DNA of 64,000 nucleotides from Thermus tengchongensis (GTDB lineage Bacteria > Deinococcota > Deinococci > Deinococcales > Thermaceae): NCBI RefSeq assembly GCF_021462405.1, contig NZ_JAKEDU010000005.1, positions 76,353 through 140,352 on the forward strand, read 5' to 3'. Position numbers and translations under genes: made by a program. The notes under the pieces are model-generated. The model made no database searches and was not told the DNA's origin. It saw nothing but the letters and a program-made list of their open reading frames with translations. Below are positions 30,912 to 44,140 of this stretch, piece after piece. Within the stretch, counting starts at the first letter, position 1. Each line of letters starts with the position of its first letter.

Positions 30912-30917
30912 AGTGTA
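30912..30917 (-). promoter_or_regulatory. -10 element of the truncated Uma2 gene
   Basis: TACACT ends 6 nt before ATG 30905, divergent from the purC promoter. Confidence 0.5.
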
Positions 30918-30930
30918 GCCCCTCCTGGGC

Positions 30931-30961
30931 TAAAATAGAGGCCAGACGGGACCCGAGTCCC
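30931..30961 (+). promoter_or_regulatory. purC operon promoter and leader hairpin
   Basis: TAAAAT (30931-30936) is a likely -10, giving a leader of about 30 nt. GGGAC (30948-30952) pairs with GTCCC (30957-30961) around CCGA, immediately before the AAGGAGGCGC ribosome site, so folding could affect initiation. Confidence 0.45.
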
Positions 30962-30972
30962 TAAGGAGGCGC

Positions 30973-31680
30973 ATGGAAAAGCTCTACGAGGGCAAGGCCA
31001 AGATCCTCTACCCCGAGGGGAAGGACACCTTACGGGTCTACTTCAAGGACGAGGCCACCGCCTTCAACGCCCAGAAGCGGGGCCTCATCCCGGGCAAGGG
31101 GGTGGTGAACAACAGGGTTTCCGCCGTCCTCTTCCGCTACCTGGAGGGCCACGGGGTGAAGACCCACTTCCTGGAGGAGCTTTCCGAGCGGGAGATGCGG
31201 GTCCTAAGGGTGGAGATCCTCCCCCTCGAGGTCATCCTCCGCTTCCGGGCGGCGGGGAGCTTCGCCAAGCGCTACGGGGTGCAGGAGGGCATCCCCTTGA
31301 AGAACCCCCTGGTGGAGTTCTCCCTCAAAAGCGACGCCCTGGGCGATCCCTTGATCTGCCCGGAGGCCATTTTGGCCCTGGGCCTGGCGGAGGAGGAGGA
31401 GCTCGCCCAGGTGAAGGCCACCACCCTGAGGGTGGGGGAGCTCCTTCGGGCCTTCTTCGCCCCAAGGGGCCTGGACCTCATCGACTTCAAGCTGGAGTTC
31501 GGCAAAAGGAATGGGGAGATTCTCCTCGCCGACGAGATCTCCCCCGACACCATGCGCCTTTGGGACCAGAAGACGGGGGAACCCATGGACAAAGACCGCT
31601 TCCGCAAGGACCTGGGGGGCGTGGAGGAGGCTTACCAGGAGGTGCTCAGGCGCGTTCTTTCCGAACCCGAAAAGGTCTAG
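30973..31680 (+). CDS. purC: SAICAR synthetase PurC
   Basis: This ATP-dependent enzyme ligates aspartate to CAIR in purine synthesis. The 235-residue protein shows [11 protein letters not shown] at the start (glycine-rich ATP loop), [38 protein letters not shown], and [30 protein letters not shown] with its Mg2+-binding acidic residues. It is the first gene of purC-purS-purQ-HAD-purL-purF, and purS starts 2 nt after it. Confidence 0.97.
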   Translation: MEKLYEGKAKILYPEGKDTLRVYFKDEATAFNAQKRGLIPGKGVVNNRVSAVLFRYLEGHGVKTHFLEELSEREMRVLRVEILPLEVILRFRAAGSFAKRYGVQEGIPLKNPLVEFSLKSDALGDPLICPEAILALGLAEEEELAQVKATTLRVGELLRAFFAPRGLDLIDFKLEFGKRNGEILLADEISPDTMRLWDQKTGEPMDKDRFRKDLGGVEEAYQEVLRRVLSEPEKV

Positions 31681-31682
31681 CC

Positions 31683-31937
31683 ATGCCGAGATACCAAGCC
31701 ACCTTGCTCATCGAGCTGAAAGAGGGCATCCTGGACCCGCAAGGCCGGGCGGTGGAGGGCGTCCTAAAGGGCCTCGGCCACCCGGTGGAAGAGGTGCGGG
31801 TAGGAAAGGTCCTGGAGGTGGTCTTCCAGGCGGAGAACCTCCTGCAGGCCGAGGAAAAAGCCAAGGCCATGGGGAAGCTCCTCGCCAACCCGGTGATGGA
31901 GGTCTATACCCTGGAGGCCTTAAAGGAACTCTCATGA
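31683..31937 (+). CDS. purS: FGAM synthase subunit PurS
   Basis: This 84-residue small subunit of the three-part formylglycinamidine ribonucleotide synthase bridges PurL and PurQ. It reads [23 protein letters not shown], then [24 protein letters not shown] and [13 protein letters not shown], matching the compact PurS alpha/beta dimer fold. ATG 31683 follows the purC stop by 2 nt, and its TGA overlaps the purQ start. Confidence 0.95.
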   Translation: MPRYQATLLIELKEGILDPQGRAVEGVLKGLGHPVEEVRVGKVLEVVFQAENLLQAEEKAKAMGKLLANPVMEVYTLEALKELS

Positions 31938-32617
31938 AGTGGGCCATTGTCCGCTTCCCCGGCTCCAACTGCGACGAGGACGCCCGCTTCGCCCTCACCA
32001 AGGCGGGCCTCAGGGCGGAGTACGTGTGGCACACGGAAACAAGCCTAAAGGGCTTTGACGGGGTCTTCCTCCCCGGGGGCTTCAGCTACGGGGACTACCT
32101 CAGGGCCGGGGCCTTGGCCGCCAAGAGCCCGGTGATGGCGGAGGTGGCCCGCTTCGCCCGGGAGGGGAGGCCGGTCATCGGGGTGTGCAACGGCTTCCAG
32201 GTCCTCACCGAGGCCGGGCTTTTGCCGGGGGCGTTGCTGGCCAACCTGAACCTGCACTTCACCTGCAAGGAGGTGGGGGTGCGGGTGGAGCGCACCGACC
32301 TCCCCTTCACCCGGCGTTATGGGAAGGGGCAGGTCCTGCGCCTGCCCATCGCCCACGCCGAAGGGCGCTACTACGCGGACCCCGAAACCCTGGAAAGGCT
32401 GGAAGGGGAAGGCCAGGTGGTCTTCCGCTACGCCCCCCTAAGGGGTGAAGGGGACTACAACCCCAACGGGAGCCTGAACGACATCGCCGGCATCGTGAAC
32501 GAGAAGGGCAACGTCCTGGGCATGATGCCCCACCCCGAGCGGGCGGTGGACGAGGTCCTGGGCGGCACCGACGGACTGCCCCTCTTTCTGGGGCTTGTGG
32601 AGGAGGTAGCGCGATGA
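31934..32617 (+). CDS. purQ: FGAM synthase glutaminase subunit PurQ
   Basis: The 227-residue class I glutamine amidotransferase begins [15 protein letters not shown]. Nucleophile Cys is in [11 protein letters not shown] near residue 85, with the catalytic His-x-Glu in [11 protein letters not shown] near residue 197. It supplies ammonia to PurL. It overlaps purS (ATGA) and the following HAD gene (ATGA), so the complex's subunits are co-translated. Confidence 0.97.
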   Translation: MKWAIVRFPGSNCDEDARFALTKAGLRAEYVWHTETSLKGFDGVFLPGGFSYGDYLRAGALAAKSPVMAEVARFAREGRPVIGVCNGFQVLTEAGLLPGALLANLNLHFTCKEVGVRVERTDLPFTRRYGKGQVLRLPIAHAEGRYYADPETLERLEGEGQVVFRYAPLRGEGDYNPNGSLNDIAGIVNEKGNVLGMMPHPERAVDEVLGGTDGLPLFLGLVEEVAR

Positions 32618-33327
32618 AACCCAAGGCCATCACCTTTGACTTCTGGGGCACCCTCTTCACCGAGGGGGAAGCGTTTTTGGAAAGGGTCATGCCCGCCCGG
32701 TACGAAATCCTCCTGGACGCCCTCTCCGAAGCGGGGCACCCCGCGGAGGAGCACGAGGTGCGGGAGGCCTACCGCCAGGCCACCCTGGCCTTTGAGGAGG
32801 CTTGGAAGGCGGGGGAGCACATGAGCGTCTACGACCGGGTGGCCCGCATCTTCGCCCTCCTGGGAGCCCCCCACGACCCCGGGCTCATCGCCCTTACCGC
32901 CAGGAAGCTGGAGGAAAGCTCCCTCCTGGCCGACCTCAAACCCCTCCCTGGGGTAAGGGTGCTGAAGGAACTGGCCAAGAAGTACCCCCTGGGCCTGGTC
33001 TCCGACACCGGCATGACCCCGGGCCGCCTCCTACGGGAGCACCTGAGGCGGCAGGGCCTGGACGTGTTCCAAGCCTACAGCTTCTCCGACGAGACGGGGT
33101 TCGTGAAGCCCAAGCCCGAGGCCTTCAGGGCGGCTCTCGAGGCCCTGGGGGTGGCCCCGGAGGAGGCCCTGCACGTGGGCGACCTGCCCCAGACGGACAT
33201 CCGGGGGGCTTTCGCCACGGGCTACCCCTGGGCGGTGCAGTACGTGGGCCACCGGGAGGTGAACGGGGAGGTGAAGCCCACGGCCAAGGTGCGGGACCAC
33301 CGCGAGCTCCTACCCCTTCTGGAGTGA
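32614..33327 (+). CDS. HAD-superfamily phosphatase inside the purine operon
   Basis: The 237-residue HAD-IA protein has motif [10 protein letters not shown] (Asp-Phe-Trp, so the second motif-I residue is Trp, not Asp), a cap with [12 protein letters not shown], motif II GLVSDTG, Lys in [14 protein letters not shown], and motif [21 protein letters not shown]. It overlaps purQ by 4 nt and purL by 1 nt, so its expression is locked to FGAM synthase. A role against nucleotide or phosphoribosyl intermediates is inferred from position only. Confidence 0.87.
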   Translation: MKPKAITFDFWGTLFTEGEAFLERVMPARYEILLDALSEAGHPAEEHEVREAYRQATLAFEEAWKAGEHMSVYDRVARIFALLGAPHDPGLIALTARKLEESSLLADLKPLPGVRVLKELAKKYPLGLVSDTGMTPGRLLREHLRRQGLDVFQAYSFSDETGFVKPKPEAFRAALEALGVAPEEALHVGDLPQTDIRGAFATGYPWAVQYVGHREVNGEVKPTAKVRDHRELLPLLE

Positions 33328-35517
33328 TGGAAGCCTTCGCCAAGGAAATCGGCATCCCCGAGGAGGAGTACCGGGAGATCCAAAAGCGGCTCGGGCGGGA
33401 GCCCAACCGGGTGGAGCTCTTCCTCTTCAAGGTGATGTGGAGCGAGCACTGCGCCTACAAGAACTCCCGCCCCCTCCTGAAGGAGCTCCCCAAGGAGGGG
33501 GAGGCGGTCCTCCAGGGGCCCGGGGAGAACGCGGGCGTGGTGCGCCTCGGGGAGGGGTGGGCGGTGGCCTTCAAGATCGAGAGCCACAACCACCCCTCGG
33601 CGGTGGAGCCCTTCCAGGGGGCGGCCACCGGGGTGGGGGGGATCCTCCGGGACATCATGAGCATGGGGGCCCGTCCCATCGCCCTCCTGGACTCCCTGCG
33701 CTTTGGCCCCCCGGAGGAGGCCCGTAGCCGCTACCTCCTCAAGGGGGTGGTCTCCGGCATCGCCCACTACGGCAACGCCATCGGGGTGCCCACGGTGGGC
33801 GGGGACCTCTACTTCCACGAGGGCTACCGGGAAAACCCCCTGGTGAACGCCATGTGCATTGGCCTTCTCCGGGAGGAGCACCTGAGGCGGAGCCGGGCCT
33901 CCCTGGGGCGGCCCATCTACTACGCCGGGGCCAAGACCGGGCGGGACGGGATCGGGGGGGCGGCCTTCGCCAGCCGGGAGCTCGCCGAGGACAAGGAGGA
34001 GGACCGCCCGGCGGTGCAGGTGGGGGACCCCTTCCTGGGGAAGCTCCTCATGGAGGCTACCCTCGAGGCCATCGAGCGGGACCTGGTGGAGGGCGTGCAG
34101 GACATGGGGGCAGCGGGGCTCACCAGTAGCCTCTCGGAGCTCGCCCACAAGTCGGGCCTGGGGGTGGAGCTCCACCTGGACCAGGTCCCCACCCGGGAGG
34201 CAGGGATGGGGCCCATCGAGCTCCTCCTCTCGGAAAGCCAGGAGCGCATGGTCCTGGTGCCCAAGGAGGGGAAGGAGAAGGAGCTGGAGGCGGTCTTCCA
34301 GCGCTGGGGCCTGGACTGCGTGCCCGTGGCCAAGACCATCCCCGAGAGGGTCTTCCGCGTCCTCTTCCGGGGGGAGGTGGTGGCCGAGGTGCCCACGGAG
34401 GCCCTGGCGGAAGCCCCCACCTACGTGCGGGTGGGGCGGGAGGACCCGGAGATCAGGAGGCTTCGGGAAACCCCCCTGCCCCCCCTGGAGGCCGACCCCC
34501 AGGAGGTCCTCCCCAGGCTCCTGGCCTCCCCCAACCTCGCCAGCCGGGAGGCGGTCTACGAGCGCTACGACCACCAGGTGGGCACCCGCACCGCTCTGGT
34601 CCCAGGCAAGGGGGACGCGGCGGTCTTGTGGGTGAAGGGCACAAACCTGGGCATCGCCGCCAAGGTGGACCACAACCCCCGCTACAGCCGCCTCCACCCC
34701 CGGCTTGGGGCCATGCACGCCCTGGCGGAGGCCTGCCGCAACGTGAGCGTGGTGGGGGGGAGGCCTCTCGCCTACACCGACGGCCTCAACCTGGGAAGCC
34801 CAGAAACCCCGGAGGGCTATTTTGAGCTCCAGGAGACCATCGCCGGCCTCCGGGAGGCGAGCGAGGCCCTGGGGGTGCCGGTGGTCTCCGGGAACGTCTC
34901 CCTCTACAACGAAAGCGGCGGGCGGCGCATCCCCCCCACGGCCATGGTGGGGGTGGTGGGGGTCTTGGACATCAGGAAGCGGGCGGAGATGGGCTTTAGG
35001 CGCCCTGGGGAAGCCATCGTCCTCATCGGGGAGGAGGCGGGGGAGCTTGGGGGAAGCGAGGTGCTCCACCTCCTCACCGGGCAGGAGCTGGGCCACCCGC
35101 CCCCTTTGGACCTGGAGCGGGAGCGCCGGGTGCAGGAGGCCATCCGCGAGCTCATCGCCTTAGGCCTCACCCAGACCGCCCACGACCTGGCAGAGGGGGG
35201 CCTCCTGGTGGCCCTGGCGGAGATGACCTTCCCCTACGGCCTGGGGGCCACGGTGGAGGTGCGCCCCCGGGGCCTCGATCAGCCATCAGGCCAGCTTGCC
35301 ACCCTCTTCGGCGAAGCGCCGAGTCGGATCCTATTCACCGTGGCCAAGGAGAACCTCCAGGAGGCCACCCTCCGCCTGGAGGAGCTCGGCCTCCCCCACC
35401 GGGTCCTGGGCGAAACCGGGGGGAATACCCTCACGGTCCTCACCCCAGATGGGGTGCTAGAGTGGGGGGTGCAGGAACTCCTCGCCGCCTGGAAGCGGCC
35501 CCTGAGGGAGGTACTGG

Positions 35518-35531
<14 letters not shown>
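33327..35531 (+). CDS. purL: FGAM synthase large subunit PurL
   Basis: This ATP-dependent subunit converts FGAR plus ammonia to FGAM. The small-type PurL has 734 residues: [21 protein letters not shown] near residue 30, [23 protein letters not shown] near residue 85, [20 protein letters not shown] near residue 260, and the second-half AIR-synthase-like repeat with [25 protein letters not shown]. The start is ATG 33327, sharing 1 nt with the HAD stop. Its 3' end overlaps purF by 14 bp. Confidence 0.96.
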
Positions 35532-38669
<3,138 letters not shown>

Positions 38670-38691
38670 GGAAGCCTTAGAATGGAAGAGG

Positions 38692-40296
38692 ATGCTCAAG
38701 CGCCTCGAGGTGCGCAACCTCGCCGTCATCTGCGAGGCCACCCTGGAGCTGGGCCCTGGGCTGAACGTCCTCACCGGGGAAACCGGAGCGGGGAAAAGCC
38801 TCCTGGTGGACGCCTTGGCCCTCCTCCTGGGGGCCAGGTCCGAGGGGCTTTTGGGGCCTTTTGGCGATAGCCTCCTGGTGACCGCCTTCTTCCAAGGCGA
38901 GGGCGAGGAGCGCATCCTTTCCCGCCGCATCGGGAACCGCTCCACCCCGCGGATCGATGGGAAGGTGGTAAGCCTCAAAGAGCTCCAGGAGGAGGCGGAA
39001 AGGTGGCTTTCCCTCCACGCCCAGCACACGGCCATCGCCCTCCTCTCCCCTAAAAGGCAACGGGAGCTTCTGGATGCCCTCCTGCCCCCGGGCCTCCTCC
39101 AGGAGTACGGGGAGGCCTACAGGAAGCATCAGGCCCTCCTTGCTGAAAAACGCACCCTGGAGGAAGCCCTAAGGGCCAAGACCGAGCGGGAGGACCTCTT
39201 GCGCTTCCAGCTCAAGGAGATCCTGGAGGCCAACCCCAGGCCCGGCGAGGATCAGGAGCTGGAGGCCGAGGCGCAAAGGCTTCGCCATCTGGAAGCCCTG
39301 AGGGAGCGCTCGGGAAAGGCCTATGCCCTCCTGGCGGAAGGGGGTGCCCTGGATCTTCTTCAGGCGGCTCTGCGGGAGCTAAGGGCGGGAAGCCGCTTTG
39401 ACCCGGCCCTCGAGGCCCTGGCCCGGGACCTGGAGGGGGCTTTGGAAGGAGGCCGGGCCGTGGCCCGGGAGCTGGAGGACTACCTGGAAAGCCTGGAGGG
39501 AGACCCCAGCCGTCTGGCCCAGCTGGAGGAGCGCCTTTCCCTTCTGGAAAGGCTCAAGCGCAAGTACGGCCCCACCCTGGAGGAGGTCCTGCGCTACGGG
39601 GAAAGGGCCCAGGAGGAGCTCAAGGCCCTGGAGGGAGGGGAAGAGCGTCTTTTAGAGCTGGAAAGGGCTTTAAGGGTGGCCTCTGAGGCCCTCTACAAAG
39701 CGGGGGAGCGCCTTTCCGAAGCCCGCCTCCGGGCGGCAAGGAAGCTGGAAAAGGAAATGGAGGCGGAGCTTTCCGCCCTGGGTTTCCCCAAAGCCCGCTT
39801 CCAGGTGGAGCTCAAACCCCTCCCCGAACCCGGACCCCAGGGCCTGGAGGAGGTCCTGTTCCGCTTCTCCGCCAACCCCCACCTTCCCCCCGCTCCCCTC
39901 TCCGCGGCCAGCGGCGGGGAGCTCTCCCGCATCGCCCTAGCCCTCGCCCTCCTCACCGGGGCCGAGGCCCCCACCGTGGTCTTCGACGAGGTGGACGCCG
40001 GCATAGGGGGGGAAACCGCCTGGAAGGTGGCGGAAAGGCTGGCCCGCTTGGGCCAGTTCCGGCAGGTGCTGGTGGTCACCCACCTGCCCCAGATCGCCGC
40101 CCGGGCAACAAGGCACCTGAGGGTGGTGAAGGAGGGGGAGGAGGTGCGCATCGAGGTGCTGGAAGGGGAAAAGCGCATACGGGAGCTCGCCCGCCTCCTC
40201 TCCGGCCAGTACACCGAGGCCGCCCTGGCCCACGCCCGCCTCCTTCTGGAAGGAAACGGCCACCTCGTTCAGGATTGGGCGGAGGCCCAGGAATGA
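38692..40296 (+). CDS. recN: DNA repair protein RecN
   Basis: This SMC-like ATPase acts in recombinational double-strand break repair. The 534-residue protein has Walker A LTGETGAGKSLLVDAL near residue 30, coiled-coil arms at about 140-370 rich in Leu/Glu/Arg, signature SAASGGELSRIALALALL near residue 403, and Walker B PTVVFDEVDAGIGGETA. The coiled coils are relatively short, as in RecN. TAGAAT ends 8 nt before ATG 38692, with GGAAGAGG between them. The downstream GAF gene overlaps it by ATGA. Confidence 0.95.
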   Translation: MLKRLEVRNLAVICEATLELGPGLNVLTGETGAGKSLLVDALALLLGARSEGLLGPFGDSLLVTAFFQGEGEERILSRRIGNRSTPRIDGKVVSLKELQEEAERWLSLHAQHTAIALLSPKRQRELLDALLPPGLLQEYGEAYRKHQALLAEKRTLEEALRAKTEREDLLRFQLKEILEANPRPGEDQELEAEAQRLRHLEALRERSGKAYALLAEGGALDLLQAALRELRAGSRFDPALEALARDLEGALEGGRAVARELEDYLESLEGDPSRLAQLEERLSLLERLKRKYGPTLEEVLRYGERAQEELKALEGGEERLLELERALRVASEALYKAGERLSEARLRAARKLEKEMEAELSALGFPKARFQVELKPLPEPGPQGLEEVLFRFSANPHLPPAPLSAASGGELSRIALALALLTGAEAPTVVFDEVDAGIGGETAWKVAERLARLGQFRQVLVVTHLPQIAARATRHLRVVKEGEEVRIEVLEGEKRIRELARLLSGQYTEAALAHARLLLEGNGHLVQDWAEAQE

Positions 40297-40826
40297 ATCC
40301 CCTCGAGGCTCCCTACCCCGCCTATCTTGTCCGGGAAACGGAGGTGGTGCGCAACTCCCTGGCCGAAGGCCTTCCCCTTCCCCAGGGGGACACCCTGGAG
40401 GTGGGGACGAAGACCTACCAGGCGGTGCGCCTGCCCGCCCCGGAAGGCACCTACCTGCTTCTCCTCGAGGTCAGCCATCTGGCCGTGCGGGCCAAGGCCT
40501 ACCAAAGCCTCCTTCGGGTGCTGAAAGGACTCATGCAACACGAGAAGCCGGAAGGCCTTCTCAAGGACTTGATCCGCGAAGCCGTGGCGGTGGTGCCAGG
40601 AGCTGAAGCGGGCAGCATCCTCTTAAGAGAAGGGGCCTTCTTTTACCTGGTGGCCCAGGAAGGTTTCAGCGAGCGCCTGCTCACGGCCCGCACCTCCTTG
40701 GAGGAGGAGGAGCTCTTCTGGTACGGCCTAGGGGTGGACAACTGGCAAAAGGGCCGGCCCCGGGTCCTCAAAGGGGAGGCCGACAGACGCATGTACCAGG
40801 CCAAGAGGGCTAGAAAAGGGCTTTAA
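40293..40826 (+). pseudogene. GAF-like protein with remnant of a GGDEF domain
   Basis: The 177-residue frame has an N-terminal half of unknown type and a GAF-like core at about 85-135 (LLKDLIREAVAVVPGAEAGSILLREGAFFYL in order). It then ends GEADRRMYQAKRARKGL, which matches the last helix of GGDEF diguanylate cyclases (ADxxMYxAKRxGRN). The about 150 residues with the GGDEF motif that should stand between are absent. The simplest reading is an in-frame deletion in an ancestral GAF-GGDEF gene. It cannot make c-di-GMP but may still bind a GAF ligand. It overlaps convergent marC by 17 bp. Confidence 0.65.
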
Positions 40827-41421
40827 CCCCATCCGCCACGTACTGCACCGCCAAAGCCGCTAGGAGGATCCCCAAGACCCGGGTAACCACGTTCACCCCC
40901 GTGCGCCCCAGGGCCCGGCGCACCCTCACCGCCGCCCCCAGGAGCACATAGGCCAGGAAGAGGACCAAGAAAACGTTGAAGAGCACCACCGCCCAGCCCC
41001 AAGGCACCCCCCGGGCCTCCCCGCCCAGGATGAGGACGCTGGCCAAGGCCCCAGGTCCGGCGATGAGGGGAATGGCCAGGGGGAAAACGGAGATGTCCGC
41101 CCGCTCCCGGGCCTCATCCTTCTCCTCCTCCGTTTCCCGCTCGTGGTGGGCGAAGACCATCTCGGTGGCGATGCGGAAAAGCAGGATCCCCCCGGCGATG
41201 CGCAGGGCATCCAAGCTGATGCCCAGGTACTCCAGAAGCCCCCGGCCGAAAAAGAAGAAGGAAACCAGAAGCCCCCCTGCCACCAGCACCGCTTTCCTAG
41301 CGATCTGGGCCTGCTTCTTGGGGGGACGGTCCCCGGCCAAGGCTAAAAACACCGGCACCAGCCCCACCGGGTCCATGACCACGAAGAGGGTGAGGAAGGA
41401 TTTGAGGAAAAGCTCCAGCAC
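40810..41421 (-). CDS. MarC-family integral membrane protein
   Basis: The 203-residue protein has six hydrophobic helices and the family's motifs: FLTLFVVMDPVGLVPVFLAL near residue 10 with the conserved MDP(V/I)G, a cytoplasmic loop HHERETEEEKDEARERADISVFPLAIPLIAGPGA near residue 95 in order, and a final helix. MarC proteins are named for the mar locus but have no role in that resistance; function is unknown. The GTG 41421 start follows argR by 6 nt. Confidence 0.9.
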   Translation of the reverse strand: MLELFLKSFLTLFVVMDPVGLVPVFLALAGDRPPKKQAQIARKAVLVAGGLLVSFFFFGRGLLEYLGISLDALRIAGGILLFRIATEMVFAHHERETEEEKDEARERADISVFPLAIPLIAGPGALASVLILGGEARGVPWGWAVVLFNVFLVLFLAYVLLGAAVRVRRALGRTGVNVVTRVLGILLAALAVQYVADGVKALF

Positions 41422-41427
41422 AAAGGC

Positions 41428-41904
41428 CTAAAGGCGCATCTTCCCCGCCACGAGGAGTTCCCCGAACTCCTCCTCCAGGGCCCTCGCCCCTTCCTCGGTC
41501 CGGGCCACCACCAGGATGGTATCCTCCCCCGCCAAGGTGCCCACGATCTCGTCCCGCTTGAGGCGGTCCATCAAAAGGGCGATGCCGGAGGCGTGGCCCT
41601 CCGCCGTCTTTACCACCAGGATATTCCCCCCCCGGTCCACGTCCTTGACGAAGAGGCCAAACTGCCGCTTCAGTTCCTCGTAAACGTCCTCGGGAAGCTC
41701 CATGGAGGGCAGGGCGTACTTGTGCCGCCCCTTGCCCAGGGAAACCCGGGCCAGTCTCAGCTCGGCGATGTCCCGGCTCACCGTGGCCTGGGTCACCTCA
41801 AAACCCAGCTGCTTCAGACGCTCCACCAGCTCCTTCTGCGTGCCGATCTCCTCCCGGCTCACGATCTCCTGAATGGCGCGGTGCCGCTCCGCTTTGCTTC
41901 GCAT
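41428..41904 (-). CDS. argR: Arginine repressor ArgR
   Basis: The 158-residue transcription factor has an N-terminal winged helix ([43 protein letters not shown] in order; SRDI is the recognition helix) and a C-terminal hexamerisation/arginine-binding domain with [31 protein letters not shown], including the GT(L/I)AGxDT ligand motif. It controls arginine synthesis or catabolism operons elsewhere on the chromosome. ATG 41904 has AGAGGGG 5 nt upstream; the GTG at 41910 overlaps that site. Confidence 0.94.
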   Translation of the reverse strand: MRSKAERHRAIQEIVSREEIGTQKELVERLKQLGFEVTQATVSRDIAELRLARVSLGKGRHKYALPSMELPEDVYEELKRQFGLFVKDVDRGGNILVVKTAEGHASGIALLMDRLKRDEIVGTLAGEDTILVVARTEEGARALEEEFGELLVAGKMRL

Positions 41905-41914
41905 AGACACCCCT

Positions 41915-43105
41915 CTAACCCTTCCAGAACTCTTTAACCAAGTCCAGTATACGGTCGGCCACCTGCCGCTTTTTCATGCGGGGGAGTTCCAGCACCCGGC
42001 CATCCCGGAGGAGGAGGACCACCTCGTTTTCGAGGCTGCCGAAGCCCACTCCCTCCCGGTTCACCCAGTTGAGGACAATGAGGTCCAGGTTCTTGCGGAG
42101 AAGCTTCTCCTTGGCCCGCGCCAATCCCTCCCCGGTTTCCATGGCAAAGCCCACCAGGACCCTCGGTCCCTTGTTCTCCCCTAGCTCCTTGAGGATGTCG
42201 GGGTTGGGAAGAAGGCGGAGGACCTTCTCCGCCGCCACCTTGGGCTCCTTCTCCCGGCTCACCTCCGCCGGGCGGTAATCGGCCACCGCCGCCGCCATCA
42301 CCACCGCCTGGGCCCAGGAATAGCGCCTCAGAATGGCCTCTCGCATCTCCAAGGCGCTTTCCACCCGAACCACCTCCACCCCCCAAGGGGCGGGCAGGGT
42401 CGTGGGCCCGGAAACCAGCACCACCTCCGCCCCCCGGTCCCGGGCGGCCTCGGCCAGGGCGTAGCCCATGCGGCCCGAGGAGGGGTTGGAAAGAAAGCGC
42501 ACCGGATCCAGGTACTCCCGGGTGGGGCCGGCGGATACCAGAAGCTTAAGGCCCTTAAGGTCCTTGGGCGTGAGGAGGGCCTGAAGCCTCTCCAAAAGCT
42601 CCTCTGGCTCCAGCATCCGTCCCCATCCTTCCCCTTCCCCCACCGCCGCCAAAGGCCCGTAGGCGGGACCGAAAAGGGCATGGCCCATGGCCTCGAGGGT
42701 CCGGACATGCTCCTGGGTCTTGGGGGCAAGCCACATGGCCTCGTTCATGGCCGGGGCCCAGGCCACCCGCTTGGCCCCGGCGAGAAGCGTGGCGGAAAGG
42801 AGGTCGTCGGCCAGGCCCAAGGCGGCCTTGGCCATGGCGTCCGCGGTGGCCGGAGCCACCAGGACCACCTCGGCCCACCGGGCGAGCTCTATGTGTAAGG
42901 CCCGGCCATCCGGCCTGAACCAGGCCTCCTCCGTGGCCACCTCCCCTCCAGCAGCCACCGCCAGGGAAAGGGGGGTGATGAACTCCAGGGCCCTGGGGGT
43001 GGCCAGGACCCGCACCTCGTGGCCCTGGGCCCTGAGGAGGCGGAGGAGGTGGGGGGCCTTGATGGCCGCCACCCCCCCCGTCACCGCCACCAGGACCCGG
43101 GCCAC
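41915..43105 (-). CDS. coaBC: Bifunctional CoaBC (phosphopantothenoylcysteine decarboxylase/synthetase)
   Basis: This coenzyme A synthesis enzyme has 396 residues. The N-terminal flavoprotein decarboxylase domain has [22 protein letters not shown], active-site His in [10 protein letters not shown], and the substrate clamp APAMNEAMW near residue 118. The C-terminal synthetase domain has [25 protein letters not shown] near residue 190 and AAAVADYRP near residue 270. GTG 43105 begins 1 nt after the rpoZ stop, so the order gmk-rpoZ-coaBC, widespread in bacteria, is preserved. Confidence 0.96.
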   Translation of the reverse strand: MARVLVAVTGGVAAIKAPHLLRLLRAQGHEVRVLATPRALEFITPLSLAVAAGGEVATEEAWFRPDGRALHIELARWAEVVLVAPATADAMAKAALGLADDLLSATLLAGAKRVAWAPAMNEAMWLAPKTQEHVRTLEAMGHALFGPAYGPLAAVGEGEGWGRMLEPEELLERLQALLTPKDLKGLKLLVSAGPTREYLDPVRFLSNPSSGRMGYALAEAARDRGAEVVLVSGPTTLPAPWGVEVVRVESALEMREAILRRYSWAQAVVMAAAVADYRPAEVSREKEPKVAAEKVLRLLPNPDILKELGENKGPRVLVGFAMETGEGLARAKEKLLRKNLDLIVLNWVNREGVGFGSLENEVVLLLRDGRVLELPRMKKRQVADRILDLVKEFWKG

Positions 43106-43405
43106 CTACTCCTCCTCTTCCACCGGGTAAAGGCGTTCCATCTCCCGCTGCAGCCGGTCCTCGGGCACCAGGTTCTCCCCGAAGACCAGCCGCCCCATGA
43201 GGAGCTCCTTCATGGCCCAGGTGACGGGGTTGGGGTCGTCAAAGAGGCCCTCGAGGGTCCGCATCTTGGGCCTCTCCTCCGGCTCCAGGGCCGTGTTCTT
43301 GAAGCGGTGGCGGAGAAGCTGCTCTGCCCGCTTGGCCACCACCACGGTAAGCCGGTACTTGGAATCCACCATGCCAAAAAGCTTGTCAATCCCGGGTTCC
43401 GCCAT
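43106..43405 (-). CDS. rpoZ: RNA polymerase omega subunit RpoZ
   Basis: The 99-residue protein starts [29 protein letters not shown] in two blocks: the family's DKLxxxVxSKYxL, then RAxQL. The C-terminal half ([32 protein letters not shown] in parts) is the form found in Thermus. It wraps the beta-prime C-terminus and aids assembly. ATG 43405 has GGAGG 4 nt upstream inside the gmk 3' end, with which it overlaps by 20 bp. Confidence 0.96.
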   Translation of the reverse strand: MAEPGIDKLFGMVDSKYRLTVVVAKRAEQLLRHRFKNTALEPEERPKMRTLEGLFDDPNPVTWAMKELLMGRLVFGENLVPEDRLQREMERLYPVEEEE

Positions 43406-44057
43406 AACTCCTCCGCAGAATCTCGTCCAGCTCCGCTTCCAGGTCCTTATCCCGCTTAAGGGCCTTCTCCAAGGCAGCGCCCATCCTGGGGGTACGCCGC
43501 CTCTCGGCGGTAAGGATGGCCAGGAAGTCGGCCACCGCCTCCTCCAGCACATCGTTCACGATCACATAGTCAAAGAGGTGGGCGTTTCGTATCTCCCACT
43601 CCGCCTGCTTCAGCCGCTTTTCTATCTTCTCAGGGGCGTCCTTGCCCCGGTAGACCAAACGCCGCTTCAGCTCAGAAAGGGAAGGGGGCAGGAGGAAGAT
43701 GAGGACCGCCTCCGGTACCTTCTTGCGCACCTGCAGGGCTCCCTGGACCTCGATCTCCAGGAGGACATCCTCCCCCCGGGCCAGAGCCCGCTCCACCGGA
43801 GCCTTGGGGGTACCGTAGAGGTGCCCCACGTACTCGGCATGCTCCAAGAATCCATCCTCCCGCAACAGGAGCTCAAAGGTGGCCCTGTCCACAAAGTAGT
43901 AGTCCACCCCATCCCGTTCCCCGGGACGCGGGGGACGGGTGGTCATAGAGACGGAGTAGAAGAGGCGGGTGCGCTCCAGCACCTTAGCCCGCACCGTACC
44001 CTTCCCCACCCCGCTGGCCCCGGTCATGACGAAAAGGCGGCCCCCCATACCCCTCAC
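43386..44057 (-). CDS. gmk: Guanylate kinase Gmk
   Basis: The enzyme phosphorylates GMP to GDP. It has P-loop [20 protein letters not shown], the GMP-binding [23 protein letters not shown], and a lid region [21 protein letters not shown] 44057 is proposed because TATCCT ends exactly 6 nt before it, giving 223 residues with N-terminus VRGMGGRLF. The ATG three codons later (44048) is the conventional alternative with GAGGGG just upstream. The C-terminus carries a helical extension of about 20 residues past the core. Confidence 0.94.
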   Translation of the reverse strand: MRGMGGRLFVMTGASGVGKGTVRAKVLERTRLFYSVSMTTRPPRPGERDGVDYYFVDRATFELLLREDGFLEHAEYVGHLYGTPKAPVERALARGEDVLLEIEVQGALQVRKKVPEAVLIFLLPPSLSELKRRLVYRGKDAPEKIEKRLKQAEWEIRNAHLFDYVIVNDVLEEAVADFLAILTAERRRTPRMGAALEKALKRDKDLEAELDEILRRSYGGTRD

Positions 44058-44063
44058 CCCGGG

Positions 44064-44069
44064 AGGATA
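44064..44069 (-). promoter_or_regulatory. -10 element of gmk-rpoZ-coaBC
   Basis: TATCCT ends 6 nt before GTG 44057, about 60 bp from the divergent amylase -10. Confidence 0.5.
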
Positions 44070-44127
44070 CCAGAACCCTGGGTCCGGGAACAAGGATTTT
44101 TGTGATCTAGGCACCCTTCGCCCGTGG

Positions 44128-44133
44128 TACACT
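44128..44133 (+). promoter_or_regulatory. -10 element of the amylase gene
   Basis: TACACT ends 7 nt before GTG 44141. Confidence 0.55.
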
Positions 44134-44140
44134 TGGGCCC

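Noticed and set aside
33222-35096. A 624-codon minus-strand open frame antisense to purL
   Set aside because: purL is complete and conserved here; the antisense product has no recognisable feature.
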